Below, in pieces: positions 1 to 18,271 of a stretch of 64,000 nt of DNA (position 1 is its first letter; each line of letters begins with the position of its first letter). The position numbers and the translations under genes are program-made. The notes under the pieces are model-generated. The model worked only from the letters and a program-made list of their open reading frames with translations. It was not told the origin of the DNA and ran no database searches. The stretch lies in the NCBI RefSeq assembly GCF_027244095.1, contig NC_069657.1, positions 152,516,857 through 152,580,856 on the forward strand, given 5' to 3'. Source of the DNA: Hemicordylus capensis (lineage: Eukaryota > Chordata > Lepidosauria > Squamata > Cordylidae).

Positions 1-2644
1 GTTCTAAATTGATTATGAGAACTCTACCATCAGAGATGCAAATAATATACCATATACCTATGTGAACTGGAGAAAATGCATGCAGGGATAACTCTCGAGC
101 TGGGTTTTCCAAGGCTGGGATCAGCTGAAAGAAAAGAGCTAAACCGTTTGGCAAAACATGTGAAGAGCCATTGAGCAGTCTGAGAAGCAGCACTGGCTGC
201 TGCTGAAGGCAGAGATGATGAACCGTGAGGAAGTACAGATAAGGGCAGTGGTGAAAGTGAGTATGCGCTGGGGCACTTCCCAAGTGGGCACTGTCCACAG
301 AATCGGCCTACGAGATGCAACAAGATGGAAGTAATGAACTTCTCACCACCCCTGTAGTGATGGGACACACGATGCTACCCTTGTCATACATAACAAAAAA
401 TTGAAATTAGCAGACCCCAACAAAGCTCAAAGAACCAGCCTTACAATTATTAGAACCCCCTCTCCCCAGCAAAAATATTCTGCTCACTTTTACTTTCCAA
501 TATATTTAGCACTTGATGAAAACACTAGAACTAGTGCCTTGACGAATATCAACTGCTCCTCCAACATGAACTTATAGCTTTTAGATTCTTAAGTACAAAT
601 CTAAAACTGTCCTGGATATCAAAGTCAAAATGCCAGCAGGATTTTTCAGTGTTGCTGCATTTTCCCCCCTGCTGGAAAACACCCAAATTTCACTTTGGAA
701 TATTAGTAATTCATATGGATAAGGACACTGTTGCCTGCTTTTCATGCAAACATTGCACGTATCAAATCTTACCCACAATTTGTACTCTTGAGAAATTACA
801 ATGCTCTTTTTTATTGCTAAACTGAGAACGTTGGAATAAATTAAATGGGATGCCAATCTTTCTATTCTGTTTCCTGTGTAATGAAATGTGTATCAGTGTA
901 AGAATGCCTCTTATCACATGGATTGGCTGCCTTTATCTTCCTGATCACAGCAAATGCCAGGCTTGTTAGGTAACAAGACAGAGCCAGCGTATATTGTGCG
1001 CTTAGCTCAGTTTGTGTTAGATGGAAAATTGTATCTGTACAACTCCAAGTTGTTTTAATGGAAGAAGTCACACCCTTTCAAAAGCCACTGCCAGACTTCA
1101 GAATGACAAGGGGTTTTGTTCCAAATCATAGTTATGCCCTAGCATGCACTTAAGGAAGCCAGAATATGCAGTGACTTATTTAGGTGGTTTCATGCTTCCG
1201 TTTTTCAAAGTGGTTGGATGTTCTGGCTATAGTATGAGTTTCTTTGTGTAGGGGGGTAGTGGGGGAAGAATTCTAGAAGCTTGTAATGGCTATGTAATAA
1301 AATTTTACAATTGTACAGGTTGAGCATTCATTACAGCCGTGTATAGTTTCTAGCGTAACAGCAACAATAGGGCCAAAACCCCTAAAATAAATCACATCTG
1401 CCAAGAAAAAGTGTAATCTGGGATCATGCATTTTGACAGTGCAATACATAAATCATTAAGTTCATACACAAGATTTACTGCTTGCAACCAAAAAACCCCA
1501 CAGCCCTGTCTTGCGTTGGTATACAAATTGCTGGGTAAAGGTTATGTAAAGTTATACATATTCCTCACAATGTAAAAGCAAATAAGGGTGCTGACCAAAC
1601 CCCTTTGGATCCTCCTCAGCATCTTCACTAGATGTTCCTGCCACTGGGTCAAGATTATGCTGTGCTCCAATACTTATGCAGAAAGTTCACACACCTAAAG
1701 CAAAATCAATTATGCCCTAAATAAAATTGAATTTGTAGAGCTGCAGCTCCCACATGAGGCCATTTGCAGAACTGAAGCACCACATCAGAGGAAATGCCTT
1801 TGTATGTTTCCATATAAGTGTGTCTAAAACATACTGCAAAGCTGGTTTTAAAAAATACCCTACTAGCTAATTAATGAGGTATCAGCCCTTTAGAGTCAAA
1901 TATATTAGGCAGGGGGGTACACCCAAATGCATTGTATGCCAAAGACTATCAAGGACTTGCTTTTGGCCCAGAGTCACAAGTGAACTCTATGGCCAACTAG
2001 AGATTTGAATCTGACTCTGCCCACAGTGCTGCAACAAAGACTGGTCGGATTCAAGGAGAGCTGATGTGTGTGCACTTACTTGGCATGTGCCTCCTTTGAG
2101 TTTGGAAAAGGTTCTGTTTAGCTCAGCTGTGTGCAGATAACCTACATGTGATGCTCATGGGTGTTCAGAGACAACAGAGAATCCATCTCATTAACCCACA
2201 CAGATTGGGAGAAGGCACAAATCAAAACTAAGGTAAAACTATCACCTTGCAGCAGTACAGTTTCTACTCCACTGCTATTAGCAACTGCTTACCTCAAGTG
2301 AAGTAATAAATAAAAGTAGCAAGTTTCCAGAAGTTGAACTTTGTAACAATCCAACATCTTGATTTCACATTTTAAGTTTGTTGTTCATACTTTGGGGTGG
2401 GGATTACTACTACTAAAATCCATTTGGTAAATGCATTCTACTGTATTTTAGTTTGAACTGAACAGATATACAGGTAAGCAAAATACAATTTACTGTATAA
2501 TATCTGGTTAACATGCTAGGAAAATGTTACTCCAAGGAATCACAAAAGCCACCTTGCTTTGGACACTTTAGGTAACTAATGCAGAGCCAATTATCATAAC
2601 GAAGTACAGCACTATGGAATTGCTTTTATACAAAAATGAAACAG
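1..2644. other. Intergenic DNA downstream of RPL37A
   Basis: I see no gene here. The open frames are short, start mid-sequence, lack family resemblance and are not flanked by convincing splice sites. No clear LINE or SINE body is recognisable. In mammals the next gene on this side is an IGFBP gene (from memory); none of its sequence is visible. Confidence 0.5.
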
Positions 2645-7479
<4,835 letters not shown>

Positions 7480-7486
7480 CACTCAC

Positions 7487-7498
7487 TGCGCACGCGCA
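7487..7498 (-). promoter_or_regulatory. NRF1-type site at the RPL37A promoter
   Basis: TGCGCACGCGCA is a full match to the palindromic NRF1 consensus YGCGCAYGCGCR. It sits about 8-20 bp upstream of the inferred transcription start, in the most CpG-rich stretch of the area. No TATA box is visible at the usual distance. NRF1 binding is inferred from the motif and its position. Confidence 0.65.
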
Positions 7499-7499
7499 C

Positions 7500-9062
7500 A
7501 CTCAGCCCCTTCGCAGCCGGGACAGGAAACGGAAATAACCATAGAGACGTCGACGGAGTTCGTGTGGGATGGTCTCAGGAGGTGCTATGACTCTATGACT
7601 GGTGTGCGTAGCGCTGCAATTATTTTCCTTTTAATTGCCACCATTACAGCCATTAGCAGCCGCGCCCTTAGCTCCCGCTACAAGGACAATACCCCACTCC
7701 ACCGGTGACCGGACTTCAAATATTTCAGCCTTTGATACCAAACCTCCAGGAGAGATTCTCCACGTTGTTAATGCCTGACGTTTTCCCTTCTTTTAAGCTG
7801 GCATACTGAGCCCAGATCCACAAAAAATACAGTGTGTTAAGTGAGGTTAGAATAAACATTGCTGATGGCCGTGAATGTCCAGGAGCCTAGCCATAAAGTA
7901 TGTTGATTTAAAATATTTCCTATCCACCCTGCAGGATCCGATTCCACACATCAGCATAAAGCAGATAAAAAGAAAACTGCAGCATATAAATCTAACAATT
8001 AACACTGAATGAACATTAGATTTATACAACTGGGAAGAACCAAATAACTATCGATTTCAGCCTTCCATACAAGTGATGGACACACTAACCTCCCCGCCCC
8101 CCACTTGCTCCCAGTGAAATCTAGGCAACAATCGGACACCATCAGGAAACAAATGAGCTATTTGCAATAAGAGAAATATTTCCAGATGACTAGAATCCAA
8201 GCTCCCCCATCCCACCCCTTTGGGAGTGGCAGCACCCAGAATGTTCTGTGATATTGCCAGGGGGCCATGCACCACACTCAATTAATGCAAAGAGCTGGTT
8301 GAGCATTGCTTCTAACAAAGTGAATACCATTTGCATCATGCCACACTGTTGGTTGTTCTGAGCATGCCTGTGCTATCAAGCCACCTCTGCAGAGGACTCA
8401 AGTAAATGAGCCAAGCCGAAGTGGCAAGCCAGAATCAATACTGGTTCACTAACCAAATGTGAACAAATCCCATCTAGTGTGAAGATGTGGTGCTGACCTG
8501 TGCTTTGGTGCACAGAGGATCAGAGTTTGCTGAGGCCAGAGGTGTAGCTGTAATTGAGTGATTGGGTTCAAAGAATCTAGGCCCCCAAGCTGCTGAGGAG
8601 CCCCTAGCTCCACCCCTCCCTATTTTCTTCATTATATCCCTCACTCCAAGGGGCTACCAGAGAGAGGGGTGAACACGGGCCCCTTCTCCCCAGCTACTCC
8701 CCTGGCTGAGGCTGTGGCATTTAGCAAAGCTGCTAAATGGCAAAAGACAGAATTATGAATGTGTCTGTGTTAATCTTGTGTAGGCACCTGCTGCCTTTTA
8801 ATAGTGAAGCTTGAAGCTTCCAGGTTCTTTTGTTTAAGCAACCCACAATTTGGGGTTGGGGTTTTGTTTTTGTGTTTTTGCATGTTCTATTGTTTAATTT
8901 CTGATGCATTATTCAATTTCATTCTGAGAACAATTCAAGCATAAACTCAAAGCAGGTATAATATACAGAAACCAAAGCAACAAGAACAAAGAAAGTTAAA
9001 TCCATGGGTATGCTAATAAGCAGTGTTCCAAATACTGAAATTGTTGTACATTATCCTGCACT
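7500..9062. other. Intergenic stretch upstream of RPL37A
   Basis: No gene is recognised. Close to the promoter (7500-7560) there are GGAA and GACGTC words that could be ETS or CRE half-sites. About 7905-8010 resembles a decayed LINE 3' UTR, and about 8530-8700 resembles a GC-rich interspersed repeat I cannot name. Confidence 0.4.
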
Positions 9063-9074
9063 TTGTTATTCCAA
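9063..9074. repeat. Left target-site duplication of the I-group LINE
   Basis: TTGTTATTCCAA here is repeated exactly at 11243-11254, bracketing the LINE. The first three bases may instead belong to the (GATT)n tail, so the true duplication is 9-12 bp. Confidence 0.8.
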
Positions 9075-11242
9075 CTCCCTACAGATCTTATAAAAAGTAA
9101 CGTGGAGTGGTGGGCTCCAGTCCTGGCCTCGCTATTTACCCATATTGACTTCCAGGGCCGCATCCCCAAGGACTGGGGGCGGGAGATCATTGTCCCCATA
9201 TTCAAAAAGGGGCAAAGGGATGACCCTGCCAATTATAGGCCCATCAGCCTGCTCAACACCATCAGCAAACTGTATGCCAGGCACATACATGGAAAATTCA
9301 AGGACTGGCTAGAGCAAGAGGAGATGCTGGCAGATGAACAAGTGAGATTTAAGGAAGACAGATCTACTACTGATCAGTGCCTGGTGCTCCAACATCTCAT
9401 TGAAAGGTACTCTTCTAACAAATCTACCGCCCTCTATGCTGCCTTCATAGACCAAGGCTGCATTTGACTCCATCTCCCAAATTAAGCTGTGGGGAAAGCT
9501 TGAATCCTCCTCTATTGATCAACACTTGCTCTACCTGATCCGTGCCCTTCACAAAGACACATCACTTAAGGTGAGATGTAGCTCCCAAGGACACCTTACA
9601 AACCCTATTTCATCCCAGAAGGGAGTTAAACAAGGATGTATCCTGGCCCTGCTATTGCTCAACTTCTCTATCAATGCCATGGTGAGCTGCCTCAACAACC
9701 CTGACTTCCACCCTCCCAAGCTGGCCAGAAGAGCCATCTCTATCCTACTCTATGCAGATGCTGCTGCTATCCTCTTGAGGACCCCTGTAGGTCTCAGAAG
9801 GGTGCTGGCAACACTGTCTCAGCATTGCAAGAATGAACAACTGGAAATAAACTAAGGTCATGGCCTTCGCTAGAAGACCGAAGATCCACTGTTGGAATAT
9901 TGATGGACACAGAATTGAGCAGGTCACCTGCTTTACGTACCTGGGGGTGGTCCTTCATGCCTCTGGCTCAGGTAGGGCCCACTGTGAAGATGTTGCCCTA
10001 GCAGCACAGAGGAGCTCCTCCGCCATCCTGAAGTTCTTTCATACTAGAAGCGGCCACTATGAACCTGCAGTGCTCAAATTATATGAAGCCAAGTCACTGG
10101 CACAATTATTATATGGTGCCCACCCAGGATATCCATCCAATCTCGCCATACTGGAACATGTTCAGTCTAAATCCCTGAGAGGGACCTTACAAGTGCCCTG
10201 CTGTGTCTCCAGTGCTATCCTATGACTGGAAACTGACATGATAAAAGTGGAGGCAAAGGATTGGATGACAGTTCTCAACCACTGGCTCAAACTAGCCCTT
10301 TATCCATGGGGCCTGGCAAGACAACTTTCAGTTCTCATGGAAACGGGCAGTCTACAACAAAGTGGCACAGCTGGGCTTCTCTCTGTCCCTTCTGTTTGCA
10401 ATGGGCTGGGACAAGGCAAAAATGGCCATCAAACAGAGGATTCTGGACACGGAATGCCAGGCTGATTTAAGTAAGGAGACAGGCTTTCTGGCCCTGGACA
10501 GTCGTAGGTTTATCGTCTCCCCCTCTGCATATCTGGTACAATTGGAAATACCAAGTCATAAAGGGCGTTCACCCTTGCCTGGTGTCATGGCCTTCCTTCC
10601 GCTGTTCTGAAAGGCAAATACAAGAAGATCCCATTCATGGAAAGGCTCTGTCCTTGTGACTCTGGGGAGGTGGAAACCATAGACTATGTGCTCCTTTCGT
10701 GTCCCTTCTATAAAGACAGTCGGGACAGGCTCATCTCTCCCCTTCTTCTTAAATACCCTAGTCACTCCAGTCAAGTCTACGCCAAGATGCTGCTCTCCGA
10801 TGACAATCGGTTCTTCACATTGTGTTGCCAGGTTCTGCGGAGAAGCGTGCAAGATCTGCAGGGTCCTGATTGCTAGTTAACACCTCTGGCAACAGATGTA
10901 TGACTATTGAGAGCATTTTCCTGCTTGATTTTATAATTTAAATCTGCATTTTACTTCATAGCTTCTATGTAGCTTATATATGTTATTTTATCCATTCTAT
11001 ATTTTTGGTTGCCCTACTTTCAAGGATAGTTGTACATTTACTCTATTAATCTTCCCACAGTTTTTAGGCTTAGCCAGTAGTATTTTATTTTACTAATTAC
11101 CTTACAGTTTGTAGAGTTATATTTTACAATTTAAATCATATTTAGCTTCTAGAGTTATATTTTATTTAGCATGAGTTTTATTATATTGTATTTGTACTTT
11201 ATCCTGTACTGGTCTTTGACCGTAATAAAGATGATTGATTGA
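9075..11242 (+). mobile_element. 5'-truncated I-group (Vingi-like) LINE, reverse transcriptase fossil
   Basis: Non-LTR retrotransposon lacking its endonuclease domain. Frames at 9063-9467, 9526-9855, 9860-10225 and 10637-10876 carry RT blocks in order: WGREIIVPIFKKGQ, NYRPISLLNTISK, KGVKQGC, then the catalytic box at 9751-9762, which reads YADA instead of YADD. The C-terminal knuckle (from about 10645) reads CPCDSGEVETIDYVLLSC, with Tyr where the relative at 61172 has His. Extra bases break the FID/AAFD block near 9450, and further stops separate the frames, so it is dead. The 3' UTR ends TGGTCTTTGACCGTAATAAA followed by a GATT-repeat tail. Exact flanking direct repeats mark a standard target-primed insertion. 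The clade is my best guess from the C-terminal CCHC knuckle and the tail; Jockey/I relatives are possible. Confidence 0.85.
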
Positions 11243-11254
11243 TTGTTATTCCAA
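11243..11254. repeat. Right target-site duplication of the I-group LINE
   Basis: Exact second copy of TTGTTATTCCAA, immediately after the GATT tail of the element starting at 9075. Confidence 0.8.
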
Positions 11255-11776
11255 TACATAATTAAAAATATTCAGTTTATAAATCTACCCTGCAAGTGCA
11301 TTCTCTCCTTCAGTTTAATGTAGTGGGTCAATTTAATTAACATTACTGCATCCCAAAATTGCCACTCAGGATTTTCCCATTCTTGCTGATAATTAATGTA
11401 GCTGCTATCAATAAATGTATAATAGTTTCCCTATCTTCTTCTGGAGTTACCACCCTAATGTTACAGCAGATTGCCCTTGTGATACCCTTAATGCTGCTAA
11501 TAACCTAAATTTAAAAAAGCACTGCAATGCTTTGCAGTGCCAAGATATACACAGAGCAGATGTGCTCTTGTAAGTCTGCACCTCCAGCATAGATCCCAGT
11601 AAAGTCATATGAATGTAGCCAAGTCAACTGGGAATTAAATACCAGTACACCAATTTAAGACAGCTTTCTTTTCAATTTGCACTTAGCATTTAATTTTATT
11701 ATTTATTTTATTTATTATTAAAACTTTTAAACTTTTAATTGGGAACTCCCCATGTCCATGACCACATTATCTTCAG

Positions 11777-12560
11777 ACATAAGAACAGCCCTGCTGGATC
11801 AGGCCCAAGGCCCATCTAATCCAGCATCCTGTTTCGCACAGTGGCCCACCAGATATCACTGGAAGCCACAGGCAGGAGTTGGGGGCATGCCCTCTCTCCT
11901 GCCATTACTCCCATGCAACTGATACTCAGAGGCACCCTGCCCTTGATGCTGGAGGTGGCCCACAGCCCTCCGACTAGTAGCCATTGATAGACCTCTCCTT
12001 CGTGAAGTCATCCAAACCCCTCTTAAAGCCATCGAGGTTGTTGGCTGTCACCATGTCCTGTGGCAGAGAGTTCCACAAGTGGATCACACGTTCTGTGAAA
12101 AAGTCCTTCCGTTTGTTGGTCCTAGACCTCCTGGCAATCAATTTCATGGAGTGACCCCTGGTTCTAGTGTTGTGTGAGAGGGAAAAGAATCTCTCTCTCT
12201 CCACTTTCTCCGCACCATGCATGATTTTATAGACCTCTATCATGTCTCCCCGCAGTCGTTTTTTTTCTAAACTAAAAAGCCCCAGGTGTTGTAGTCTTGC
12301 CTCATAAGAAAGGTGCTCTAGGCCCCTGATCATCTTGGTTGCCCTCTTCTGTACCTTCTCCAGTTCAACAATGTCCTTTTTAAGATGTGGTGACCAGAAT
12401 TGTACGCAGTACTCCAAGTGTGGTCGCACCATAGTTTTGTATAAGGGCATTATAATGTTAGCCGTTTTATTTTCAATCCCCTTTCTAATGATCCCTAGCA
12501 TGGAATTGGCCTTTTTCACAGCTGCTGCACAGTGAGTCAACACTTTCAATGTTGAGACAT
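11777..12560 (-). mobile_element. CR1 LINE 3' end (5'-truncated)
   Basis: Minus-strand frame from about 12555 to 11974 encodes the CR1 C-terminal region: VLTHCAAAVKKANSMLG, LEYCVQFWSPHLKKDI, QKRATKMIRGLEHLSYEARL, LRGDMIEVYKIM, TRTRGHS and RVIHLWNSLPQDMV. Residues further upstream in the same frame do not look like CR1, so truncation is placed near 12555. The 3' UTR (11973-11777) contains the squamate CR1 end ACTGTGCGAAACAGGATGCT, CTGATCCAGCAGGGCTGTTC and TTATG. The frame is unusually open, suggesting a fairly young copy. Confidence 0.88.
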
Positions 12561-12862
12561 TACCTGTCTCCCATTTTAGAAAGTCTATGTGTCTTTCTTT
12601 ATCTAAATGGATGATCAAGTTACACATTGAATTTAAAACTGGGGCGGGGGGACAGTCTGAACCTAATGGATCAAACTCCCCAAGATCTCTTAGGCTTCCA
12701 TAGCATCTGATCAATTTTTGTGATATCTGCCTGATTTAGAAATATTGAGACCATGGGGGCTGAGAGCCATCTGTAATCTGAATGATCGGTGCGCATGTTT
12801 TCGTTATTCTGACCAAGAAGAAGTTAATTTATAACTAATCCACAATTGCATGTCTGTGAGGA

Positions 12863-13018
12863 AAAGGTACATTGGTACTCACCGTGAAGGTGTCTTCTGG
12901 CTGGTGTAGAAGAGGTCACCCAAGCTTGGGATTACATCCCCCCACATGCTCCAAAAGGCAGGAAGTAGTCATACCTGAAGATCCTTAACCCAGTGCATGT
13001 GGGCGGATCTCCTCAGTG
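12863..13018 (+). repeat. DIRS left terminal inverted repeat
   Basis: From about 12901 (CTGGTGTAGAAGAGGTCACC) to 13018 (ATCTCCTCAGT) this is the near-exact reverse complement of 18717-18838. The outermost ~38 bp (from GGTACATTGGTACTCACCG) are specific to this end and are matched only in the internal complementary region. Confidence 0.88.
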
Positions 13019-13165
13019 CTCAAAACAGCTCAAGCTACAGAATGAAAACCACAGAACATAACAGAGAATATACCACAATATACGAACAATAATGCAGAAA
13101 AAGACAGAAAAACTGTCCCCCTACAACCAGATCATCAGCTCCAGCCTAACACAACCCGGGCGGGC

Positions 13166-13261
13166 CTTGGGTGACCTCTTCTACACCAGCCAGAAGACAC
13201 CTTCATGGTGAGTACCAATGTACCTTTCTCGGCTGGTGTAGGAGGTCACCCAAGCTTGGGA
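13166..13261 (+). repeat. DIRS internal complementary region
   Basis: The first part (13166-13226) is the reverse complement of the left element end, and the second part (13227-13261, starting TTTCTCGGCTGGTGTAGG) is the reverse complement of the right end. Joining the complements of both ends in one internal block is the arrangement DIRS elements use to form a circular intermediate. Confidence 0.85.
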
Positions 13262-16200
13262 CATACCACAGCACCAACCACGGGAGGAAAAATACCCAAG
13301 CTGGAGCTACTGACCCGGAAGGATCCAATGCAGGACCCTCTGACCAAATGCCGCTCTGGCAGCTTCATGTTCATCCAACTCGTAATGCCTTGAAAATGTA
13401 AAAGGCGACGACCAAGTAGCTGCCTTGCAAATCTCTTCAAGGGACACCGGTGAAGATAGCACAGCGGAAGTGGCTGCCGATGTAGTTGAGTGTGCCGTAA
13501 TCTGGCAAGGCACCGGAAATTTCTGGGCTTCATACTACACCGTAGTGCATGAACGGACCCATCGAGCGATAATGGCTGTAGAGACCTTGTATCCCATCTT
13601 AGAAGCCTTAAAGGCCACAAAAAGAGCATCTGACTTACGAAAAACCTGCGTCCTGTCAATATATATCTTCAACGCCCGCCTGACATCCAGACGGTGCCAC
13701 TCCTTCTCTGCAGGGTGACGAGCATCCAGACAAAAAGAAGGTAATTAAATGTCCGCCTCACGATTAAACTACCTTAGGGATAAACGAAGGATCCGGTATA
13801 AGTCTCACAGAGTCCTTAGAGAAAATACACAAATTACTCTTAACTGACAGAGCCTGCAATTCAGAAAACCCTCCTGGCCGATGTTACAGCTACTAAAAAA
13901 GGCCACCTTCCAGGACAAAATCTGCAATGATACAGATCAAAGTGGTTCAAAAGGCAGAAACTGCCGACCCCACAACACAATATGCAAATCCCATGACGGA
14001 AAATGATGACAGACCCGTGGAGACAACAAAGCTGCCCCCCTGAAGAACTTGCGTAGAAGAGGGTGCCGTGCCTGAACGAATGCTGATGAGGAAACTACAT
14101 CTGGATCAAGCACGCCGCCTGGCGTTTAAGTGTGTTGGGTTTCAGACCAAGTGCAAGGCCATCCTGAAGAAAACCTAGTAATTCCCTCAACCTGCGCTTG
14201 TCTAGCTGCAGGGAGCGCTTTGCTGTCCAATGCAGAAAACTACGCCAAGTCGATCGGTAAATCTTGTTGGCTGAACACTTTCTAGACACAAGGATGGTAA
14301 ATTGGACCTTGACACAGCAGATCTGGATGGTCTGGCAATCTGAGTGGATGACCTATGGTCAAGTCGACGATCTCGTAAAATCAAGGCCCTCTGGGCCAAA
14401 AAGGCGCAATCAATATCAGGGATGCCCGTGACCCCCGCAGCTTCCTGAGGCAATGGGAGAGCAGCGGCACTGGAGGAAATGCATACAGCAGACACGGAGA
14501 CCATGGCACCGATAGCGCATCCTTCTCTTCTGCCCCCAACGTCGGGAAACGTGAGTAAAATCTCTGAATCTTGGCATTCTGAGAATATGCAAACAAGTCT
14601 ATCTGGGGCCACCCCAGCTGCTCTGTCAGCCACCAAAATACTTGAGGGTGCAGGCCCCATTCTGCCAGCTGGATCTCCTGCTGTCTTAGCCAATCTGCCC
14701 GAACATTGGAAATTCCATTTACATGATGGCCCAGCATGGATATTAAGTTGTTCTCCGCCCAATCCAACAACTCCACAGACTGAAGGAAAGGAGATCTTGA
14801 CCTTGTCCCCCCTTGCCTGTTTATGTGTGCCTTGGTTGAGATGTTGTCTGTAAACACTAAGATGTTCCTTCCCTTCACCAAGGGCGTGAAGGCTCTTAGG
14901 GCCAGAAAGAGAGCCCACAGCTCAAGCCAGTTTATGCTATGGAGCGACGCCTCCACCGACCAAAGCCCCTGGGCAGAACTGTTCCAACAGTGAGCCCCCC
15001 AGTCCGATAGGCTGGCATCCGTTGTGACCATCACTCTCTCGGGTTCTATGAACAGCTTGCCCTTGTCTAGGTTCCCCGGGCCGTCCAACAAATCGACTCA
15101 CGAAGAGACACCTAGAGAGGAATGTTCTTGTCATGCTTAAGAGCAATCCTGTGCTGGTAAGGGAGGAAAGCCCACTGTAACTGGCGTAGATGAAAACCTC
15201 ACCCAAGGCACCGAGTCCATAGCCGCCACCATGAGACCCAACAAACTTGCTAGATTGAGAAGGCTGGCCCACAGTCTTGAAGCAATCACTCGAGCTGGTG
15301 ACGATAAGACCTCCATCCGATCCTGTGGCCGAAATAGTTTGCCTACTGAGGTGTCCATTACCATGCCCAGATGACGAAGGCTCTGTGTGGGCGTCAGGTG
15401 ACTCTTGCCCACATTTATCAAAAACCCATGGGCACATAACGCAGACTTGCTCTGGACAGAGCCGACTGAATTGCCCCTTCTTGAGCAAGTTGTTGAGGTA
15501 ACAATACAGGTGGACCCCCTCGGTGCATAAAGTGGCCACTAGCGGACTAGAACCTTCGTAAAAACTTGGGGGGCTGATGAGAGACCAAAAGGAAGGGCTC
15601 TGTACTGATAATGCCTCCCCATGTAGCAGACGCGGAGTATATGTCGACTGAGTGGATGAATGGGGATGTGTAAATAGGCCTCCTGGAGATCTATTGAAGC
15701 CATGTAGTCCCCCATCTGCAATGCCTCTGAGATGGTACAAAGGGTTTCCATCCTGAACCTCCTTTTTATCACAAAGCGCTTGACTGGGCGTAGGTTGAGA
15801 ACTGCCCTGGCCGATCCGTCCTTTTTTGGCACCGTAAAAATCACAGCAATAGATGCCCTTTCCTCTCTGAAGAGGTAGGACCCCCTCTATGGCCCCTATA
15901 GCCACCAGATACTGAATGGCCATGGACAACCCCTTGTGCTTTTCCGGTTTCCCAGATCTAGGGGTAAGGAGGAATCTGTTTCCTGGGGGGGGGGGGCCCT
16001 GGCCAGCTCTACTTTGTACCCGTGTAGGATAATGGAAAGAACCCACCTGTTGTTGATGGATTCTTTCCAAACGGGCCAAATGGCGAGCCCCCACTTTGCC
16101 TGAGTGTGAGTCAGGACTGCTGCTTGGGGCCCCGCTGCTGGCTTCCGAAAGACTGACAGTTCTGCTGATTGAACCCTTGCCTGCCTTGGCCTCTGGATCT

Positions 16201-17810
16201 GTTCCACTGTGACCAAAAAGGCCTAAAAGTCTCCCTCTGACAAAACTGAGGTCTAAATGCCCTGAAGGTTTGCGTCGGTCTACAATTAAAACTCTTGTCC
16301 TCCTTCCTAGGGGCTGATGGCAGAGCCCTGCGCTTATCCTTAGTTCCAATGAGGACCTCTTTCAGGGCCTCATCCCCAATTAGCTTCCCCCCAGCATAGG
16401 TAACAGCAGCTAAATTAGCCCTAGACGTATTATCCACTTTCCAATATTTCAGCCATATGTTGTGTCTTGCCAGGAGACCTGCACTGACCGCGCGTGCCGA
16501 GAATGGAACACTGTCCAGAGTAGCATCCGCTGAAAAGGCAGCTGCCCTCTGCAGACGAAGTAGCTTACGCCGCATCTTAGATTGATCAGCGGGAGGGTCA
16601 TTGGGTAATTCGTTGATCCACAAGACCGGTGCTCTAGACACCAATGACGCAGTGGTGTCAGCTCTGATGACCACTGCTGAAGCCTCGTGGGCCCTGCGCA
16701 GTGCAGATTCTGCTTTTCTGTTTCCTGGCTCCTTAAAAGAGGAGTCCCCATCCTTGGGTACCACTATGCTACTAAGTAGGGCCCCGAAGTGAGCATCCGT
16801 AAGTGACACCTTCAGCAAGTTCAGAGTCTCCTCCTCAAAGTTGTACAATTTGCTAGCCAATGCCAACATACGCTTTGGGAGTCACAATAGCCGCCCATAC
16901 CTCTTTGATGGCATAAGTAAAGCCCTCAGGTATCCCTGATTTAATCTGCGGTACCTTAGCCTTAGGCAGCACCAAGGAGCCCTTGGACACAGGAGAGACC
17001 AGTTCCTCTGTAACTGGCTTCAGATCGAGCGCAGCAATAGCCTGGTTAATTAGTGGCTGAAAATCCTCCATAAGAGAGAGCCTCTGACTGTGTAGGTTTG
17101 CTGCAGAGTCCTCAATAATCTCCTCCTCTTCCGAGGAGGAGGGCCCCTTGTCTGGGTTGCCCAGCAATGTCTCTGACCCACTGCCCCTGGGTTGCAATAA
17201 ATCTGGGGAGTCCTCTCCTGACTCATCTGAAGACCTCCCCCTACCCCTGGGCACAGAGTCCTGGCGTATAGCCACCCTGGGCTGCTTAGCGGGCACCGTC
17301 TCCTCCTGAGTCTGAGGACGACACATGGATCACAGCTTGCCTTGCAATGCCTTGCAGGCTTCCGCGCTTTAAGCGCCGCTGCCAGTGAGACCTGAACGGC
17401 CTCCTGAATCCAGCCCTTTACAGTGGCAGCATCAGGGGGAACCCCACATTCCCTGTAGGAGTAGGCCCTGAGGGAGGGGCCACATAGGGGGCATCTGCAC
17501 CCACCTCCTCACCCCCCTGAGCAAGTCCCGATCTCACTAGGGGAAGCTGTTCATGGCCTTCTGGGTGCTCCGACACCCCGTCCGTGGGCTCAGCACCGCC
17601 TGCCTCATCAGCCTGCATGTCCTCCCCGTCTGATTCCGACGGGCTCTGGGGCGGCCACTCCTGCTGATGTTCCTTTTGGCGCGGCCCCAGTACTTGCTGA
17701 GGCAGTCCTCCTCCTGCACGCCCAACTGCTAGGGAAAGGAGTGGGGGGGGGGGCGCGAGGCCAAATCTCGCAGGCTTACCTTGCCTGTGCTGCCGGGCGA
17801 AAGCTCTCTC

Positions 17811-18271
17811 ACCAACGGGGCCTCCTTGTAGGGAAGCCTCCGATTCTGGTGCCGCCACTTGTGTCCTGCTTCAGTGGATTGCTGGTGGCATGAATTGCGC
17901 CCAGTCTCCTCACCGGTATCTGGCCACCAACGGGGCCTCCTTGTCAGGAAGCCTCCGATTCTGGTGCCGCCACCTGCGTTCTGCTACAGTGGATTGCTGG
18001 TGGCATGAATTGCGCCCAGTCTCCTCGCCGGTATCTGGCCACCAACGGGGCCTCCTTGTCAGGAAGCCTCCGATTCTGGTGCCACCACCTGCATCCTGCT
18101 ACGGTGGATTGCTGGTGGCATGAATTGCGCCCAGTCTCCTCACCGGTATCTGGCCACCAATGGGGCCTCCTTGTCAGGAAGCTTCCGATTCTGGTGCCAC
18201 CACCTGCATCCTGCTACAGTGGATTGCTGGTGGCATGAATTGCGCCCAGTCTCCTCACTGGTATCTGGCGA
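17811..18271 (+). repeat. 115-bp tandem repeat inside the DIRS leader
   Basis: Four copies with an exact 115-bp period: ACCAACGGGGCCTCCTTG begins at about 17812, 17927 and 18042, with an ACCAATGGGG variant at 18157. GAATTGCGCCCAGTCTCC marks the same repeats at 17895, 18010, 18125 and 18240. Because 115 is not a multiple of 3, the array does not encode a repeated peptide. It lies at the 5' side of the gag-like region and could hold promoter or RNA-structure sequence (inference). Confidence 0.88.

Noticed and set aside
30-1071. Minus-strand frames of 69-112 codons at the left edge
   Set aside because: Low-complexity, Ser/Leu-rich translations without motif, promoter or splice context.
13171-13718. 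Plus-strand frames across the DIRS 3' region
   Set aside because: They are antisense to the recombinase region and internal complementary repeat; no codon bias or family match.
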